This document shows positions 28,559-37,356 of a stretch of DNA of 64,000 bases, piece by piece; positions within the stretch are counted from its first letter, which is position 1; each line of letters starts with the position of its first letter. The DNA is from a bacterium. GTDB taxonomy: Bacteria; Zhuqueibacterota; Zhuqueibacteria; Oleimicrobiales; Geothermoviventaceae. The translations under genes and the position numbers were made by a program. Under the pieces are notes generated by a model, which saw only the letters and a program-made list of their open reading frames with translations, ran no database searches and was not told where the DNA came from. The DNA is taken from assembly GCA_028275345.1 (NCBI GenBank), contig JAPWUV010000003.1:124001-188000 (forward strand), written 5' to 3'.

Positions 28559-28917
28559 AGGTGCCTCCCTGAAGTTGTTGGTTCGAGAAATGCAAGGCGC
28601 TGGGTGTAAGGTAGGAACGGGAAGAGAAAGAGACAAGAAGGAAAGGAGACGTAGGCGTAGTAGGGGATGGGGATATGTGGACAAACCGGGAGGAGCAGAG
28701 GCTAAGTGATTTGCGGAACAGTGGATGGGAAGGCGGGCGGTAGCGATTGGCGGTGGGGACAAGCGAGGATGGAATGTGGGAGGCTACTAGACAGTAGTCA
28801 CGAGTGGACAAAGGTTGGGGGCCGGAATAGGGTGGTTGTGAGTTGTCGCGGGAATATCCACAGGATACCCCGAGGGTGTGGAAAAGGCGGGAGGAAGCGG
28901 AATCTACCGGCGGAGGC
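28559..28917. other. oriC-like region in the dnaA-dnaN spacer
   Basis: This 359-base spacer contains no gene and holds four DnaA-box-like nonamers: TGTGGACAA (28676-28684), AGTGGACAA (28803-28811), ATATCCACA (28854-28862) and TGTGGAAAA (28877-28885, complement TTTTCCACA, a TTWTNCACA match). On the minus strand the first box, TTGTCCACA, is followed by a C-rich stretch and then CTACTACGCCTA (28663-28652), which recalls the box, GC-rich spacer and DnaA-trio order of the B. subtilis unwinding element. An inverted repeat CTACT-AGAC-AGTAG lies at 28784-28797. G/C strand bias changes sign around here. The origin call combines these signals; it has not been computed. Confidence 0.7.
28608..28636 (-). 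promoter_or_regulatory. Promoter candidate for dnaN
   Basis: On the minus strand TTG (28636-28634), exactly 20 bases, then TACCTT (28613-28608). It sits about 50 bases before the dnaN start and about 40 bases from the nearest DnaA box, so origin binding could influence dnaN transcription. Confidence 0.5.
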
Positions 28918-30270
28918 TCAGAGCGTAGCGATTTCGATCCTGCGTTCGATGTTTTGGAGATCACAACGGAGTCCCTCGTTGTCCTGGAGAGCGGATTGGA
29001 TTGTCTGGATGGCGTGGATCACGGTGGTGTGGTCACGGCCGCCGAAGTGGAGGCCGATGGTCTTGAGCGGTGCATTCGTGAGCTTCTTAGCCATGTACAT
29101 TGCGACCTGCCGGGCATGGGCAACTTCCTGCTTGCGCGTGCGCGCGCGGAGGAGGTCGTCCGGCAGGCCGTAGTACTCGGCGACGACGCTCTGGATGAGT
29201 TCGATGCTGAGGCGGCGCTGCTTGGGTCGAATGATGTCGCGGAGGATTTCTTTGGCCATGCGGAGGGTGATGTCTTGTCCGGTGAGGGAGGAGTAGGCTA
29301 GCAGGCGGATTAGGCAGCCCTCAAGGTCGCGGATGTTGGACGTGACGTTGGCGGCGATGAAGTCGTAGATAGCGGGGTCGAGGTCGATGCCGTTTTCCTC
29401 CGCTTTCTTGGTGAGGATGGCAAGGCGGGTCTCGTAGTCCGGGGGCTGAATGTCGGCCACGAGTCCGGAGTTGAAGCGGCTGATGAGCCTTTCCTCGACG
29501 CCTTTGAGCTCCGCGGGCGGTCGGTCGGAGGTCAACACGATCTGTTTGCCCCGGTGGTAGAGAGCGTTGAAGGTGTGGAAAAATTCCTCCTGGGTGCGTT
29601 CCTTGTTAGCGAAGAACTGAATGTCGTCCAGGAGGAGGACGTCGACGGAACGGTAGCGGGCGCTGAACTCGCTAGAACGGTTGTTCTGGATCGCCGAAAT
29701 GAAATCAAGAGTGAAGCGTTCGCTGGAGACGTAGAGCACTCGGTGGCGGTTGCCATGGGCGCGGATGTAGTTTCCGATCGCTTGGAGGAGGTGCGTCTTG
29801 CCGAGGCCGACGCCGCCGTAAATGACCAAGGGGTTGAAGGCAGTTTGTCCGGGCGACTGCGCAACGGCCAGCGACGCGGCCCGCGCGAACTGGTTGTTGC
29901 TGCCCTCGACGAAGTTGTCGAAGGTGAAGCGAAGGCTGAGCTGGGTCTCGGCGTCGATGCCGTTCGGTGGAGGCGGTGTGGGTAGCGAGACAGTGGTTGG
30001 GGCGGCGTCAGGTCGGAGGATTTCGTAGCTGATCTGGGCAGGCCTTCCGAGGACCTGGGATAAGGCGGCAAGGAGGATCGTGCGGTAGTGCTGGTCGACG
30101 TAGTCGAGGAAAAAGCGGTTCGGTACCTGGAGGACGACGGTGGCGTCGTGGATGGACTTGGGGCGAATCGGACGGAACCAGGTATGGAACGCCTGCTCAT
30201 TGACGCTAGGACGGATCAGGGTGAGGCACCGTTCCCAGATATCCGTAAGCTCGCGCGATAAGAGGTCCAT
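28918..30270 (-). CDS. dnaA: Chromosomal replication initiator protein DnaA
   Basis: A 450-residue DnaA with all four domains: an N-terminal oligomerisation/DnaB-contact region (WERCLTLIRPSVNEQAFHTWF), a short linker, an AAA+ domain with Walker A GGVGLGKTH near residue 157 and Walker B LLLDDIQF, and the C-terminal DnaA-box-binding helix-turn-helix with signature GGRDHTTVIHAIQ. It opens oriC in the ATP form. The ATG at 30270 has AGAGGAGATC upstream. Although on the minus strand, the gene lies in DNA with G in excess on plus, unlike gyrB and recF, so it is probably head-on to the fork if initiation occurs at the dnaN side. Confidence 0.98.
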   Translation of the reverse strand: MDLLSRELTDIWERCLTLIRPSVNEQAFHTWFRPIRPKSIHDATVVLQVPNRFFLDYVDQHYRTILLAALSQVLGRPAQISYEILRPDAAPTTVSLPTPPPPNGIDAETQLSLRFTFDNFVEGSNNQFARAASLAVAQSPGQTAFNPLVIYGGVGLGKTHLLQAIGNYIRAHGNRHRVLYVSSERFTLDFISAIQNNRSSEFSARYRSVDVLLLDDIQFFANKERTQEEFFHTFNALYHRGKQIVLTSDRPPAELKGVEERLISRFNSGLVADIQPPDYETRLAILTKKAEENGIDLDPAIYDFIAANVTSNIRDLEGCLIRLLAYSSLTGQDITLRMAKEILRDIIRPKQRRLSIELIQSVVAEYYGLPDDLLRARTRKQEVAHARQVAMYMAKKLTNAPLKTIGLHFGGRDHTTVIHAIQTIQSALQDNEGLRCDLQNIERRIEIATL

Positions 30271-30312
30271 GATCTCCTCTCTGTGTCTCGAGGTTGCTCG
30301 GGAAAGGAGAGA

Positions 30313-30339
30313 AAGTTATCCACACGGAAAGAACGTCAA
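30313..30339 (-). promoter_or_regulatory. dnaA promoter candidate overlapped by a DnaA box
   Basis: On the minus strand TTGACG (30339-30334) is followed after 15 bases by TAACTT (30318-30313). The spacer is short for a sigma-70-type promoter, so confidence is low. The perfect DnaA box at 30316-30324 covers the -10, which would allow DnaA to repress its own gene. Confidence 0.35.
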
Positions 30340-30618
30340 ATGGGTCTGCACTCTCAGAGGAACATGGTTCACCGGTGTCGAATGTCGGGGCGCAAAGTCG
30401 GTCAGAACCTGTTGTTGGTCATGAACTTGTGGCCACTCCCGCGAGTGCCAGGCTGGGAGCGGGGGAAGGCGGCGCCGGGTTTCTGGGTGGGGTTATCCAC
30501 ATTTCGTCCACCCGATCGCCGCCGGACCGAGAGAACATAGGGAGCAGGAGGAGATCTGCAAAGGGAATTCGATGGGACGCGGTGGGGGTCAGCAGCTGGG
30601 TGGATCGGGGAAATTCGC

Positions 30619-30649
30619 TTGCATTTTAGGGGATGGAGGGATACCTTCA
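30619..30649 (+). promoter_or_regulatory. Promoter candidate for the rpmH-rnpA-yidD-yidC run
   Basis: TTG (30619-30621), 20 bases, then TACCTTCA (30642-30649). It lies about 70 bases before the rpmH start and fits the window-wide pattern. Confidence 0.45.
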
Positions 30650-30720
30650 GCAGGGTTATTGGGCGCTGACAGAGGCGGAAAGGGCTGTAGGAAGATGGTG
30701 AGTAGGAGTGGGAGAGCGAG

Positions 30721-30867
30721 ATGAAGCGTACGTACCAGCCGAGCAACATCCGCAGGAGAAGGACGCACGGATTCCGGGCGAGGATGGCGACGAAGGCGGG
30801 CAGGAACGTACTGAAGCGACGGCGGGCGAAGGGGCGCAGGCGATTGACGGTGAGCGACGAGCGCTGA
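30721..30867 (+). CDS. rpmH: 50S ribosomal protein L34
   Basis: A 48-residue, very basic protein starting [18 protein letters not shown] and ending [10 protein letters not shown], the full L34 family pattern including the [16 protein letters not shown] block. L34 is a component of the large ribosomal subunit. GGGAGAGCG precedes the ATG. It is followed 26 bases later by rnpA, the near-universal gene order at bacterial origins. Confidence 0.98.
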   Translation: MKRTYQPSNIRRRRTHGFRARMATKAGRNVLKRRRAKGRRRLTVSDER

Positions 30868-30893
30868 CCGGGGGTGCGTGCGAAAGGGGATCC

Positions 30894-31238
30894 TTGCGCC
30901 TGCCGAAGCGGAGAGTCTTGCGGGGCCACGGGGCGTTCACGGAGGTCTTTTCACGGGGAATTAGGTTCCGTCAGGGAGCGATCGAGGCGTGGTATCTTCG
31001 TGATGAGGGGGAGCTGCGAGTAGGTTTCGCGGTCAGCGGGAAGATCCAGGGAAAGGTGGTGAAGAATCGGGCGCGGAGGAGGCTAAGGGAAGCCTTCCGG
31101 GTGAAGCAGTGGGAGTTCCCGAAAAGAGGGAGGCTTGTGCTCTTGGCGATGCCAGCGCTGGTGGAGGAGCGGTGGGAAGCACTGGTGGCGGACATGCAGG
31201 CCCTGGCGGAGGGACTTCGGGAGGGTCAGGCGGAATAG
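30894..31238 (+). CDS. rnpA: Ribonuclease P protein component
   Basis: A 114-residue RnpA, the protein cofactor of the tRNA 5'-processing ribozyme. The N-terminus LRLPKRRVLRGHGAFTEVF and the RNR-type motif KNRARRRLREAFR are diagnostic. I place the start at the TTG at 30894: AAAGGGGA lies 3 bases upstream and the protein then begins where family members do, while the open frame extends back across rpmH without any family signal. Initiation at TTG is rare enough to note. The RNase P RNA gene itself was not seen in the window. Confidence 0.93.
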   Translation: MRLPKRRVLRGHGAFTEVFSRGIRFRQGAIEAWYLRDEGELRVGFAVSGKIQGKVVKNRARRRLREAFRVKQWEFPKRGRLVLLAMPALVEERWEALVADMQALAEGLREGQAE

Positions 31239-31258
31239 AGCGGAGAATTGTGCGGGGG

Positions 31259-31474
31259 ATGATCCAGGCGTACCGGATCACGCTCGGATTAGTGCTGCCG
31301 CCGAGCTGTCGGTATTGGCCTACATGCTCGGAATACACGCTGGAGGCGGTGGAGAGGTTCGGGGTGCTTCGCGGGTTGGCGCTCGGGCTGGGACGAATCC
31401 TCCGGTGTCACCCGTGGAGCCGTGGTGGTTACGATCCCGTGCCGGAGCGGTCCCGGCTGGGGAAGGTGGGATAG
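31259..31474 (+). CDS. yidD: Membrane protein insertion efficiency factor YidD
   Basis: A 71-residue YidD protein with the conserved cysteine-containing core SCRYWPTCSEYTLEAVERFG and ending in LRCHPWSRGGYDPVPE. YidD lies at the cytoplasmic face as an amphipathic helix protein and assists YidC-dependent insertion. The ATG at 31259 best fits the family start; an in-frame GTG at 31250 has a closer CGGAGAA and is a possible alternative. It begins 20 bases after rnpA and ends 4 bases before yidC. Confidence 0.93.
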   Translation: MIQAYRITLGLVLPPSCRYWPTCSEYTLEAVERFGVLRGLALGLGRILRCHPWSRGGYDPVPERSRLGKVG

Positions 31475-31478
31475 CGAT

Positions 31479-33221
31479 ATGGATCTTGACCGGAGAACGA
31501 TCCTTGCTTTTCTCCTCATTGGCTTGGTTCTGATCTTCATGCAGACGGATTTGTATCGTCGGTGGCTTTACCCGAAGGGGAGTGTGCCGGCCAAAAGGGC
31601 TCCGTATTCCCAAGTGAAAGCGCCGGACGAGGAGTCCGCCGAAGGAGCGGTGGTGACTGCGGAGTCTCTGATCGTGCGGGGGGAGTCAGGGGTTTCCTCG
31701 TCCCCGGGAAAGGAGGCGGCCGAGAGAGTAGTGGAGGTACAGACGTCCCTGTACGCGGCGCGGCTGAGTACGCGTGGAGGGCGGGTGCTCTCCTGGCGGG
31801 TGTTGAGGTATCAAGGCCCGGATGGTGAGCCGGTGGAGCTGGTGGGGGACCCCGAGAGGGGGAACCTGTCGCTGCGGTTCGTGGTCGGGACCGACACGGT
31901 GGACACGGGAGAATGGATCTGGGAATACCAGGGGCCGGAGTCGGTACAGCTGGGGGCCGGCGAGAACGACACGCTGACCTTCTCGGTGAGGCCGCGAGAG
32001 GACCTGACGATCGTCAAGAAGGTGGTAGTGTACGACGGCAGGTACGACATCTTGATGAAGGTCCAGCTCAAGGGGTGGGACCAGATCGTCGGGGATAAGA
32101 GCTACCGTCTGGTGTGGGGAGGGGGCATTGCGAGCTCGGAGGCCCGAGTATCGGAAGATGCGTCGTACACTCGGGTCTACGCCCTCTTGGGGAAGAGCCT
32201 GGAAAAGGTGGATCTGGGGAAAGCCGGTTCGCGTCAGCAGGCGATGTCCGGTGTGGCGAAGTGGCTGGCTGGCAGGACGAAGTATTTCACCGTGGCGATG
32301 ATCCCGGAGGGGGAAGCGGGAGAGGGGATCGAAGTCAAGGGATGGCGGACGAGGGCGAGAGGCGCGGACTGGAAGTTGTACGAGTTTGCGCTCCGCATGC
32401 CGCTGGTGAAGGAGGACCAGGAGAATGCCTTCCGCATCTTCCTCGGGCCGCTCGACTACGGGGTGGTGAAGCAGTACCGGGTAGGTCTGGAACGAATGAT
32501 GGACTTCGGCTGGAGTGTGATCCGGCCGATTAGCAAAGGGATTCTGATTCTTTTCCGATGGTTCCACAGGTTTATTCCGAACTATGGCGTTGTGCTCGTC
32601 ATTTTTTCCGTTTTGGTGAAGGTAGTGGTATATCCTCTGACGCGCAAAAGCTATGTATCGATGAAGCAAATGCAGCTCTTGCAGCCACGTCTGATGGAGC
32701 TGCGGGAAAAGTACGGAAATGATCCACAGAAACTCAATCGGGAGACGATGAGACTGTACAAAGAGTACGGCGTGAACCCGATGAGCGGTTGTCTGCCCAC
32801 TTTGCTACAATTCCCGTTACTGTATGCGTTGTTCATCGTCTTCCGCAGTACGATCGAGTTGCGGGGAGCGAAGTTCGTTTGGTGGATTAAGGATCTTTCC
32901 CAGCCGGACATCGTATATACGCTGCCGTTTAGCATACCATTGTATGGGAGAGGGGTGAGTATTCTGCCTTTGGCCATGGGCGTTACGATGTTCATTCAGC
33001 AAAAGATGACGGTCACGGATCCCAAACAGAAAGCCATGGTGTATCTCATGCCCGTTTTCTTCGTGCTGTTGTTCAATAGCTTTCCGAGCGGGCTGAATCT
33101 GTACTATACGCTGTTCAATGTTCTGAGTATCATCCAGCAGGAGGTCATCCCGGAGAAGGCGGTGGAGTTGAAGCCGAAGGAGGAGGGGGCGAGGAAGGGG
33201 CGTGTGCTCCGCAAGGCGTAG
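31479..33221 (+). CDS. yidC: Membrane protein insertase YidC
   Basis: A 580-residue Oxa1/YidC/Alb3 insertase of the Gram-negative type: an N-terminal helix (ILAFLLIGLVLIFMQTDLY), a large periplasmic beta-sandwich domain at about 70-350 and a C-terminal five-helix core from about 360. The core includes YVSMKQMQLLQPRLMELREK with the coiled cytoplasmic hairpin, and NPMSGCLPTLLQFPLLYALF. It inserts and folds inner-membrane proteins with or without SecYEG. GGAAGGTGGG lies upstream of the ATG, 4 bases after yidD. The basic C-terminal tail may contact ribosomes. Confidence 0.97.
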   Translation: MDLDRRTILAFLLIGLVLIFMQTDLYRRWLYPKGSVPAKRAPYSQVKAPDEESAEGAVVTAESLIVRGESGVSSSPGKEAAERVVEVQTSLYAARLSTRGGRVLSWRVLRYQGPDGEPVELVGDPERGNLSLRFVVGTDTVDTGEWIWEYQGPESVQLGAGENDTLTFSVRPREDLTIVKKVVVYDGRYDILMKVQLKGWDQIVGDKSYRLVWGGGIASSEARVSEDASYTRVYALLGKSLEKVDLGKAGSRQQAMSGVAKWLAGRTKYFTVAMIPEGEAGEGIEVKGWRTRARGADWKLYEFALRMPLVKEDQENAFRIFLGPLDYGVVKQYRVGLERMMDFGWSVIRPISKGILILFRWFHRFIPNYGVVLVIFSVLVKVVVYPLTRKSYVSMKQMQLLQPRLMELREKYGNDPQKLNRETMRLYKEYGVNPMSGCLPTLLQFPLLYALFIVFRSTIELRGAKFVWWIKDLSQPDIVYTLPFSIPLYGRGVSILPLAMGVTMFIQQKMTVTDPKQKAMVYLMPVFFVLLFNSFPSGLNLYYTLFNVLSIIQQEVIPEKAVELKPKEEGARKGRVLRKA

Positions 33222-33300
33222 TTGACGAAGCGGAACGGGAGGTGCGGCCCTACTTGCAGAGATCGCGGGTGGGGCTATTTTTTTGGCAGCTCGAGGGGAA

Positions 33301-34695
33301 ATGAAGACGCTGTGGGATACCATCGTGGCGGTGGCGACGCCACGCGGGGTCGGGGCCATCGCCGTGATTCGTTTGAGCGGGCCGAGCGCACTGGAAGTCA
33401 TCGAGAGACTGACCGGGTGCGCGGGCTCGGAGTTCGCGCCGAGTCGGGCACGGGTGTGCGAGGTGTTCGCCACGGGAGAGCGGGATGTTCCCCTGGATCA
33501 GTGCGTGGTAACCTACTTTCGGGGTCCGCACTCGTACACGGGGGAAGATGTGGTGGAGATCTCCTGTCACGGGGGGCCGCTGGTGGTGCAGCGGATACTG
33601 GAGGAGTGTCTGCAGGCGGGAGCGCGACTGGCCGAGCCGGGCGAGTTCACGCGTAGGGCGTTCTTGAACGGGAAGCTGGACCTGACACAGGCGGAGGCGG
33701 TAGCCGGCATCGTTGGTGCGCGGTCAGAAGCGGCGTTGCGGGCGGCGGTGCGACAGTACCGAGGGGAGTTGTCGGCGCCCTTGCGGGGGCTGCGAGAGCA
33801 GCTCGTCCAGCTGGCGGCGAGGCTCGAGCTGGAGTTGGATTTTTCGGACGAGGATGTGGAGTTCGCTTCGAGGGAGGAGCTTGCGGGGAGGCTGGAGGCT
33901 GCACTGGAGCTGGTCGAGAGGGCGTTGGCCTCGTATCGATCTGGGAGGAGGGTGTGGGAGGGGGTCCGGACGGTGATTGTTGGTCGTCCGAATGTGGGGA
34001 AGTCGAGTTTGCTGAATGCCCTTGTGGGGAGCGAAAGGGCGATCGTGACCGAGATCCCCGGGACGACGCGGGACAGCATCGAGGTGGAGAGGATCTTCGA
34101 TGGCATCTTGTTCCGACTGGTGGACACGGCGGGGCTGCGGCGGGCTCGGGACAAGGTGGAGGTGCTTGGGATCGATCGCACCTGGCGGGAAGTAGAAAAA
34201 GCGGACGTGCTCCTCTGGGTGGTGGATGCGAGCGTCGGGAAGGAGGAGGCTGTGGGGGAGGAGGCGTGGGCATTGCGGCGGGTGTGGGAGGAGAAGGGAC
34301 CGGATCTGCTCCTCGTTGTGAATAAGGTAGATCTCGGCAGGCAGATCCGGCTCGAGGACCTCGGTCCCGTGGTCGAAGGCCTGCGGAGCGTGGAGGTGTC
34401 GGCGAAGACGGGAGAAGGGCTGCGAGAACTGGAGGCGGTGCTTGTGGAGACAGCTGTGGGGAAGGAGGAGAGGGACGGGGGTCTGCTTGTGACGAGCGCG
34501 CGTCAGTTCGAGGCGTTGTTGCGGGCGAGGGATGCGATGGAACGGTGTAGGGCGGGGCTACGGGCGGGTCTCGGTGCGGAGTTGCTCGCGTTGGACCTTC
34601 GAGAGGCGATCGACGCCGTGGGGAGGGTGACGGGGGAGGTGACGACGGACGAGATCCTGGAGGAGATCTTCGGAAGCTTCTGCATTGGGAAGTGA
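33301..34695 (+). CDS. mnmE: tRNA modification GTPase MnmE
   Basis: A 464-residue MnmE (TrmE). It has the N-terminal tetrahydrofolate-binding domain ([22 protein letters not shown]), a helical domain interrupted by the G domain with G1 GRPNVGKSS near residue 229, G3 DTAGLR and G4 NKVD, and the C-terminal FCIGK whose Cys is required for activity. With MnmG it makes the cmnm5 group on U34 of certain tRNAs. I chose the ATG at 33301 because it gives the family-like N-terminus; GAGGGGAA is directly upstream. An in-frame TTG lies 18 bases earlier. The plus strand is strongly G-rich here. Confidence 0.96.
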   Translation: MKTLWDTIVAVATPRGVGAIAVIRLSGPSALEVIERLTGCAGSEFAPSRARVCEVFATGERDVPLDQCVVTYFRGPHSYTGEDVVEISCHGGPLVVQRILEECLQAGARLAEPGEFTRRAFLNGKLDLTQAEAVAGIVGARSEAALRAAVRQYRGELSAPLRGLREQLVQLAARLELELDFSDEDVEFASREELAGRLEAALELVERALASYRSGRRVWEGVRTVIVGRPNVGKSSLLNALVGSERAIVTEIPGTTRDSIEVERIFDGILFRLVDTAGLRRARDKVEVLGIDRTWREVEKADVLLWVVDASVGKEEAVGEEAWALRRVWEEKGPDLLLVVNKVDLGRQIRLEDLGPVVEGLRSVEVSAKTGEGLRELEAVLVETAVGKEERDGGLLVTSARQFEALLRARDAMERCRAGLRAGLGAELLALDLREAIDAVGRVTGEVTTDEILEEIFGSFCIGK

Positions 34696-34697
34696 AG

Positions 34698-34713
34698 CGT
34701 TCCACGTGGAACA
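34698..34713. promoter_or_regulatory. parS-like centromere site 1
   Basis: The 16-mer CGTTCCACGTGGAACA matches the parS consensus TGTTNCACGTGNAACA at every fixed position except the first. It sits at the mnmE/mnmG junction, three bases after the mnmE stop, and its last base is the A of the proposed mnmG start. The core is a perfect palindrome (GTTCCACGTGGAAC). Confidence 0.8.
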
Positions 34714-36665
34714 TGGCTAACGGAAGCGAAAGGATTTACGACCGGTACGACGTGATCGTCGTGGGAGCGGGGCACGCGGGGTGCGAGGCCGCCCTAGCGG
34801 CAAGCCGCATGGGTGCCCGGACCCTCCTGGCCACCATGAACCTCTTCACCGTGGCGCAGATGAGCTGCAATCCGGCAATTGGGGGCCTGGCGAAGGGTCA
34901 GTTGGTGCGGGAGATCGACGCGCTGGGCGGGGAGATGGGACTCGCCGCGGACGACGCGGGGATCCAGTTCCGCATGCTGAACCGATCGAAGGGCCCGGCA
35001 GTGTGGTCCCCGCGGGCGCAGGCGGACCGCCTCCAGTACAGCGTCCGCATGCGCCGGGCGCTGGAGATGCAGCCGAACCTGCACGTGAAGCAGATCTACG
35101 TGAAAGGGGTTGTGGTCAGAAAGGGGCAGGCGGTGGGCGTGAAGACGCACACCGGGAGCGTCATCGAGGGCCGGGCGGTCATCCTCACCACGGGTACGTT
35201 CCTCAACGGGCGGATCTTCATCGGCCTCCAGAGTTACCCTGCGGGACGCGCGGGGGAGTTTCCGGCAGAAGGCCTGACGGAATGCCTGCGGGAACTCGGC
35301 TTTGAGAGCGGTCGCCTCAAGACGGGGACACCCCCGCGCGTGGATGGGTCCACACTGGACTACGGGGCCATGCTGCGGCAGGACGGGGATCCTGAGCCCG
35401 AGCCCTTCTCTTTTTGGCATGAGCGGATCGAAGTGGACCAGGTCCCCTGCTATTTGACCTACACAACCCCGGAGACGCACGAGATCCTCCGGAGCGGATT
35501 GGACCGCTCGCCCTTGTACACGGGGCTGATTGTTGGGATCGGGCCGAGGTATTGCCCGTCCATCGAGGACAAGGTGGTGCGGTTCGCCGACAAGGAGCGG
35601 CATCAGATCTTCGTGGAGCCGGAGGGAAGGGGGACGGATGAGGTCTACGTGAATGGCTTTGCCACGAGCCTGCCGGAGGACGTGCAGATCCGGGCGTTAC
35701 GGACGATCCCCGGCTTCGAGAATGCGGAGGTGACGCGCCTCGGCTATGCCATCGAGTACGATTTCTTCCCGCCGACGCAGCTGGAGCCCACGCTGGAGAC
35801 GAAGAGGGTGGAGGGGCTTTACTTTGCAGGGCAGATCAACGGCACGTCCGGCTACGAAGAGGCGGCGGCGCAGGGGATCGTCGCCGGGATCAACGCTGTG
35901 CTCAAGCTGCGGGGGGAAGGGGAGTTCGTCCTCGGGCGATCGGAGGCGTACATCGGGGTCTTGATCGACGACCTGGTGACGAAGGGGACGAACGAACCCT
36001 ACCGGATGTTCACTTCCCGGGCGGAGTACCGGCTCCTGCTGCGGCAGGATAACGCCGATCTTCGGCTGAGCGAGCGGGGATATGAGGTGGGGCTCCTGCC
36101 GGCGGAAAGATACCGGTACGTGGCGGAGAAGAAGCGCAGGCTGGCGGAGACAATGGAGTGGGCCAAGCGGACGAAGGTGGAACCGGCGGAGCTGCGCCCC
36201 GTGCTGGAGGCTTTGGGTTCGAAGGTGCCGGAGGAGCCGGTGAGCGTGTATCAGCTTCTGCGGCGGCCGGAGCTAAGCTTGGCGGCGCTGGAGGGAGTGC
36301 CGGGTTTGGCCAGGCATCCGGTCCTGGCGAGGAGGCAGGAGCGCCTGTGGAAGGAGGTGGGGCGGCAGCTTGAGATCGAGGCGAAATACGATGGGTTCAT
36401 CCAGCGACAGCTCGAGCAGGTGGAGCGCATGAGGCGGCTTGAGGACAAGCTCCTCCCGCCGGATCTGGACTACTGGAGCCTGCACGGGCTTTCCATGGAG
36501 AGCCGCGAGAAGCTGAGCAAGATCCGTCCGCGCTCCGTGGCCCAGGCCGCGCGGATCACCGGCGTGTCGCCCTCGGACGTGGCCATGCTGTTGGTACATC
36601 TCGAAAAGGGTCTGGCGACGAACCGGCGGGGCTCGAGCGTTGGCCGCCCGGAATGTTCCACGTGA
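34713..36665 (+). CDS. mnmG: tRNA uridine-5-carboxymethylaminomethyl modification enzyme MnmG
   Basis: A 650-residue FAD-dependent MnmG (GidA), partner of MnmE in wobble-uridine modification. The dinucleotide fold [19 protein letters not shown] is at the N-terminus; further family blocks are [33 protein letters not shown] with the catalytic-region Pro-rich loop and [16 protein letters not shown]. The ATG at 34713 places the fold at the usual distance, and a GTG at 34692 overlapping the mnmE stop would add seven residues encoded by a parS site. The stop TGA lies inside the second parS site, and rsmG begins 26 bases before the end. Confidence 0.97.
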   Translation: MANGSERIYDRYDVIVVGAGHAGCEAALAASRMGARTLLATMNLFTVAQMSCNPAIGGLAKGQLVREIDALGGEMGLAADDAGIQFRMLNRSKGPAVWSPRAQADRLQYSVRMRRALEMQPNLHVKQIYVKGVVVRKGQAVGVKTHTGSVIEGRAVILTTGTFLNGRIFIGLQSYPAGRAGEFPAEGLTECLRELGFESGRLKTGTPPRVDGSTLDYGAMLRQDGDPEPEPFSFWHERIEVDQVPCYLTYTTPETHEILRSGLDRSPLYTGLIVGIGPRYCPSIEDKVVRFADKERHQIFVEPEGRGTDEVYVNGFATSLPEDVQIRALRTIPGFENAEVTRLGYAIEYDFFPPTQLEPTLETKRVEGLYFAGQINGTSGYEEAAAQGIVAGINAVLKLRGEGEFVLGRSEAYIGVLIDDLVTKGTNEPYRMFTSRAEYRLLLRQDNADLRLSERGYEVGLLPAERYRYVAEKKRRLAETMEWAKRTKVEPAELRPVLEALGSKVPEEPVSVYQLLRRPELSLAALEGVPGLARHPVLARRQERLWKEVGRQLEIEAKYDGFIQRQLEQVERMRRLEDKLLPPDLDYWSLHGLSMESREKLSKIRPRSVAQAARITGVSPSDVAMLLVHLEKGLATNRRGSSVGRPECST

Positions 36666-37356
36666 AACATCCCCGGAAGAGGAGCTGGCTCGCATCCGGG
36701 ACTTGCTCCAGCGGCTGCATTTGGCCTGGGACGAGGCGATCGAGGAGCGGTGGCGGCATTACCTCCGCCTTTTCCAGCAGTGGTCGGAGAGGACGAATCT
36801 CGTGTCGCGCAGGGATCGCGACCAGTGGGTGAGGCGGCATGTCTTCCCCTCTCTGGCTCTGCTGGAGGTGGTCGGGTTTCCCAGCGCCTGCCGCATCGCC
36901 GACGTGGGATCGGGCGCGGGATTCCCGGGATTGCCCCTGGCGCTATGTCGCCCGGACTGCCAGTTCTTCCTGATCGAGCCCAGGCGTTGGCGCGCCCTCT
37001 TCCTCCAGGAAGTCCGAGAGGAACTTGGGCTCCGTCACGTGGAGGTGATCGTCGCCCGGGCGGAAACTCCCGAGGTCCGGGAGCGACTGGGGAGGCGGTG
37101 TCACTTCGTCGTCGCGCGTGCGGTGGCCGACCTGGTCCGACTCTGGGGGTGGAGTTCCCCTCTCTTGCTCAAAGGCGGTGAGCTCCTCGCCTACAAGGGT
37201 CTTGCCGATGCGGAAGTGGAAGCGGAAAGGCTCCGGGTCAGGGCAGCAGATCTGGATGTGGCCTTTCTGTCCGTGCCGAGCCTCGAAGGTACGGTGATCG
37301 TCAGGGTGCGTAGAGTGGGTGAAGAGGATGCCAAGCCAACTGCGAAGACGGGATGA
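36640..37356 (+). CDS. rsmG: 16S rRNA (guanine-N7) methyltransferase RsmG
   Basis: A 238-residue RsmG (GidB), which methylates G527 of 16S rRNA using SAM. Motif I is [17 protein letters not shown] near residue 86; [17 protein letters not shown] and [13 protein letters not shown] follow as in the family. The start is a TTG at 36640 preceded by GGGGCTCGAG, 26 bases inside mnmG; residues 5-10 (NVPRET) are encoded by parS site 2. A shorter internal start cannot be excluded. It is usually followed by parA-parB, but here murQ comes next. Confidence 0.93.
   Translation: MAARNVPRETSPEEELARIRDLLQRLHLAWDEAIEERWRHYLRLFQQWSERTNLVSRRDRDQWVRRHVFPSLALLEVVGFPSACRIADVGSGAGFPGLPLALCRPDCQFFLIEPRRWRALFLQEVREELGLRHVEVIVARAETPEVRERLGRRCHFVVARAVADLVRLWGWSSPLLLKGGELLAYKGLADAEVEAERLRVRAADLDVAFLSVPSLEGTVIVRVRRVGEEDAKPTAKTG
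36654..36669. promoter_or_regulatory. parS centromere site 2 (exact consensus)
   Basis: TGTTCCACGTGAAACA is an exact match to the B. subtilis-type parS consensus. It covers the mnmG stop codon and the early codons of rsmG, so one sequence serves two reading frames and, probably, ParB binding. Confidence 0.9.

Larger units (their letters stand above)
30271..30720. other. dnaA-rpmH spacer with DnaA boxes
   Basis: A 450-base spacer between divergent dnaA and rpmH with no gene. It contains two exact consensus DnaA boxes, TTATCCACA, at 30316-30324 and 30493-30501, in the same orientation. The first overlaps a dnaA promoter candidate, the second is isolated. It also contains the rpmH promoter candidate. 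It may be a second half of a bipartite origin, or mainly a dnaA autoregulatory region. Confidence 0.6.

Noticed and set aside
28559-28762. Extended dnaN start in the origin spacer
   Set aside because: The added 68 residues have no family similarity and cross DnaA boxes; the internal ATG has a good ribosome site.
30708-30893. Longer RnpA beginning upstream of rpmH
   Set aside because: It would overlap the whole rpmH gene in another frame; the TTG with AAAGGGGA gives the family start.
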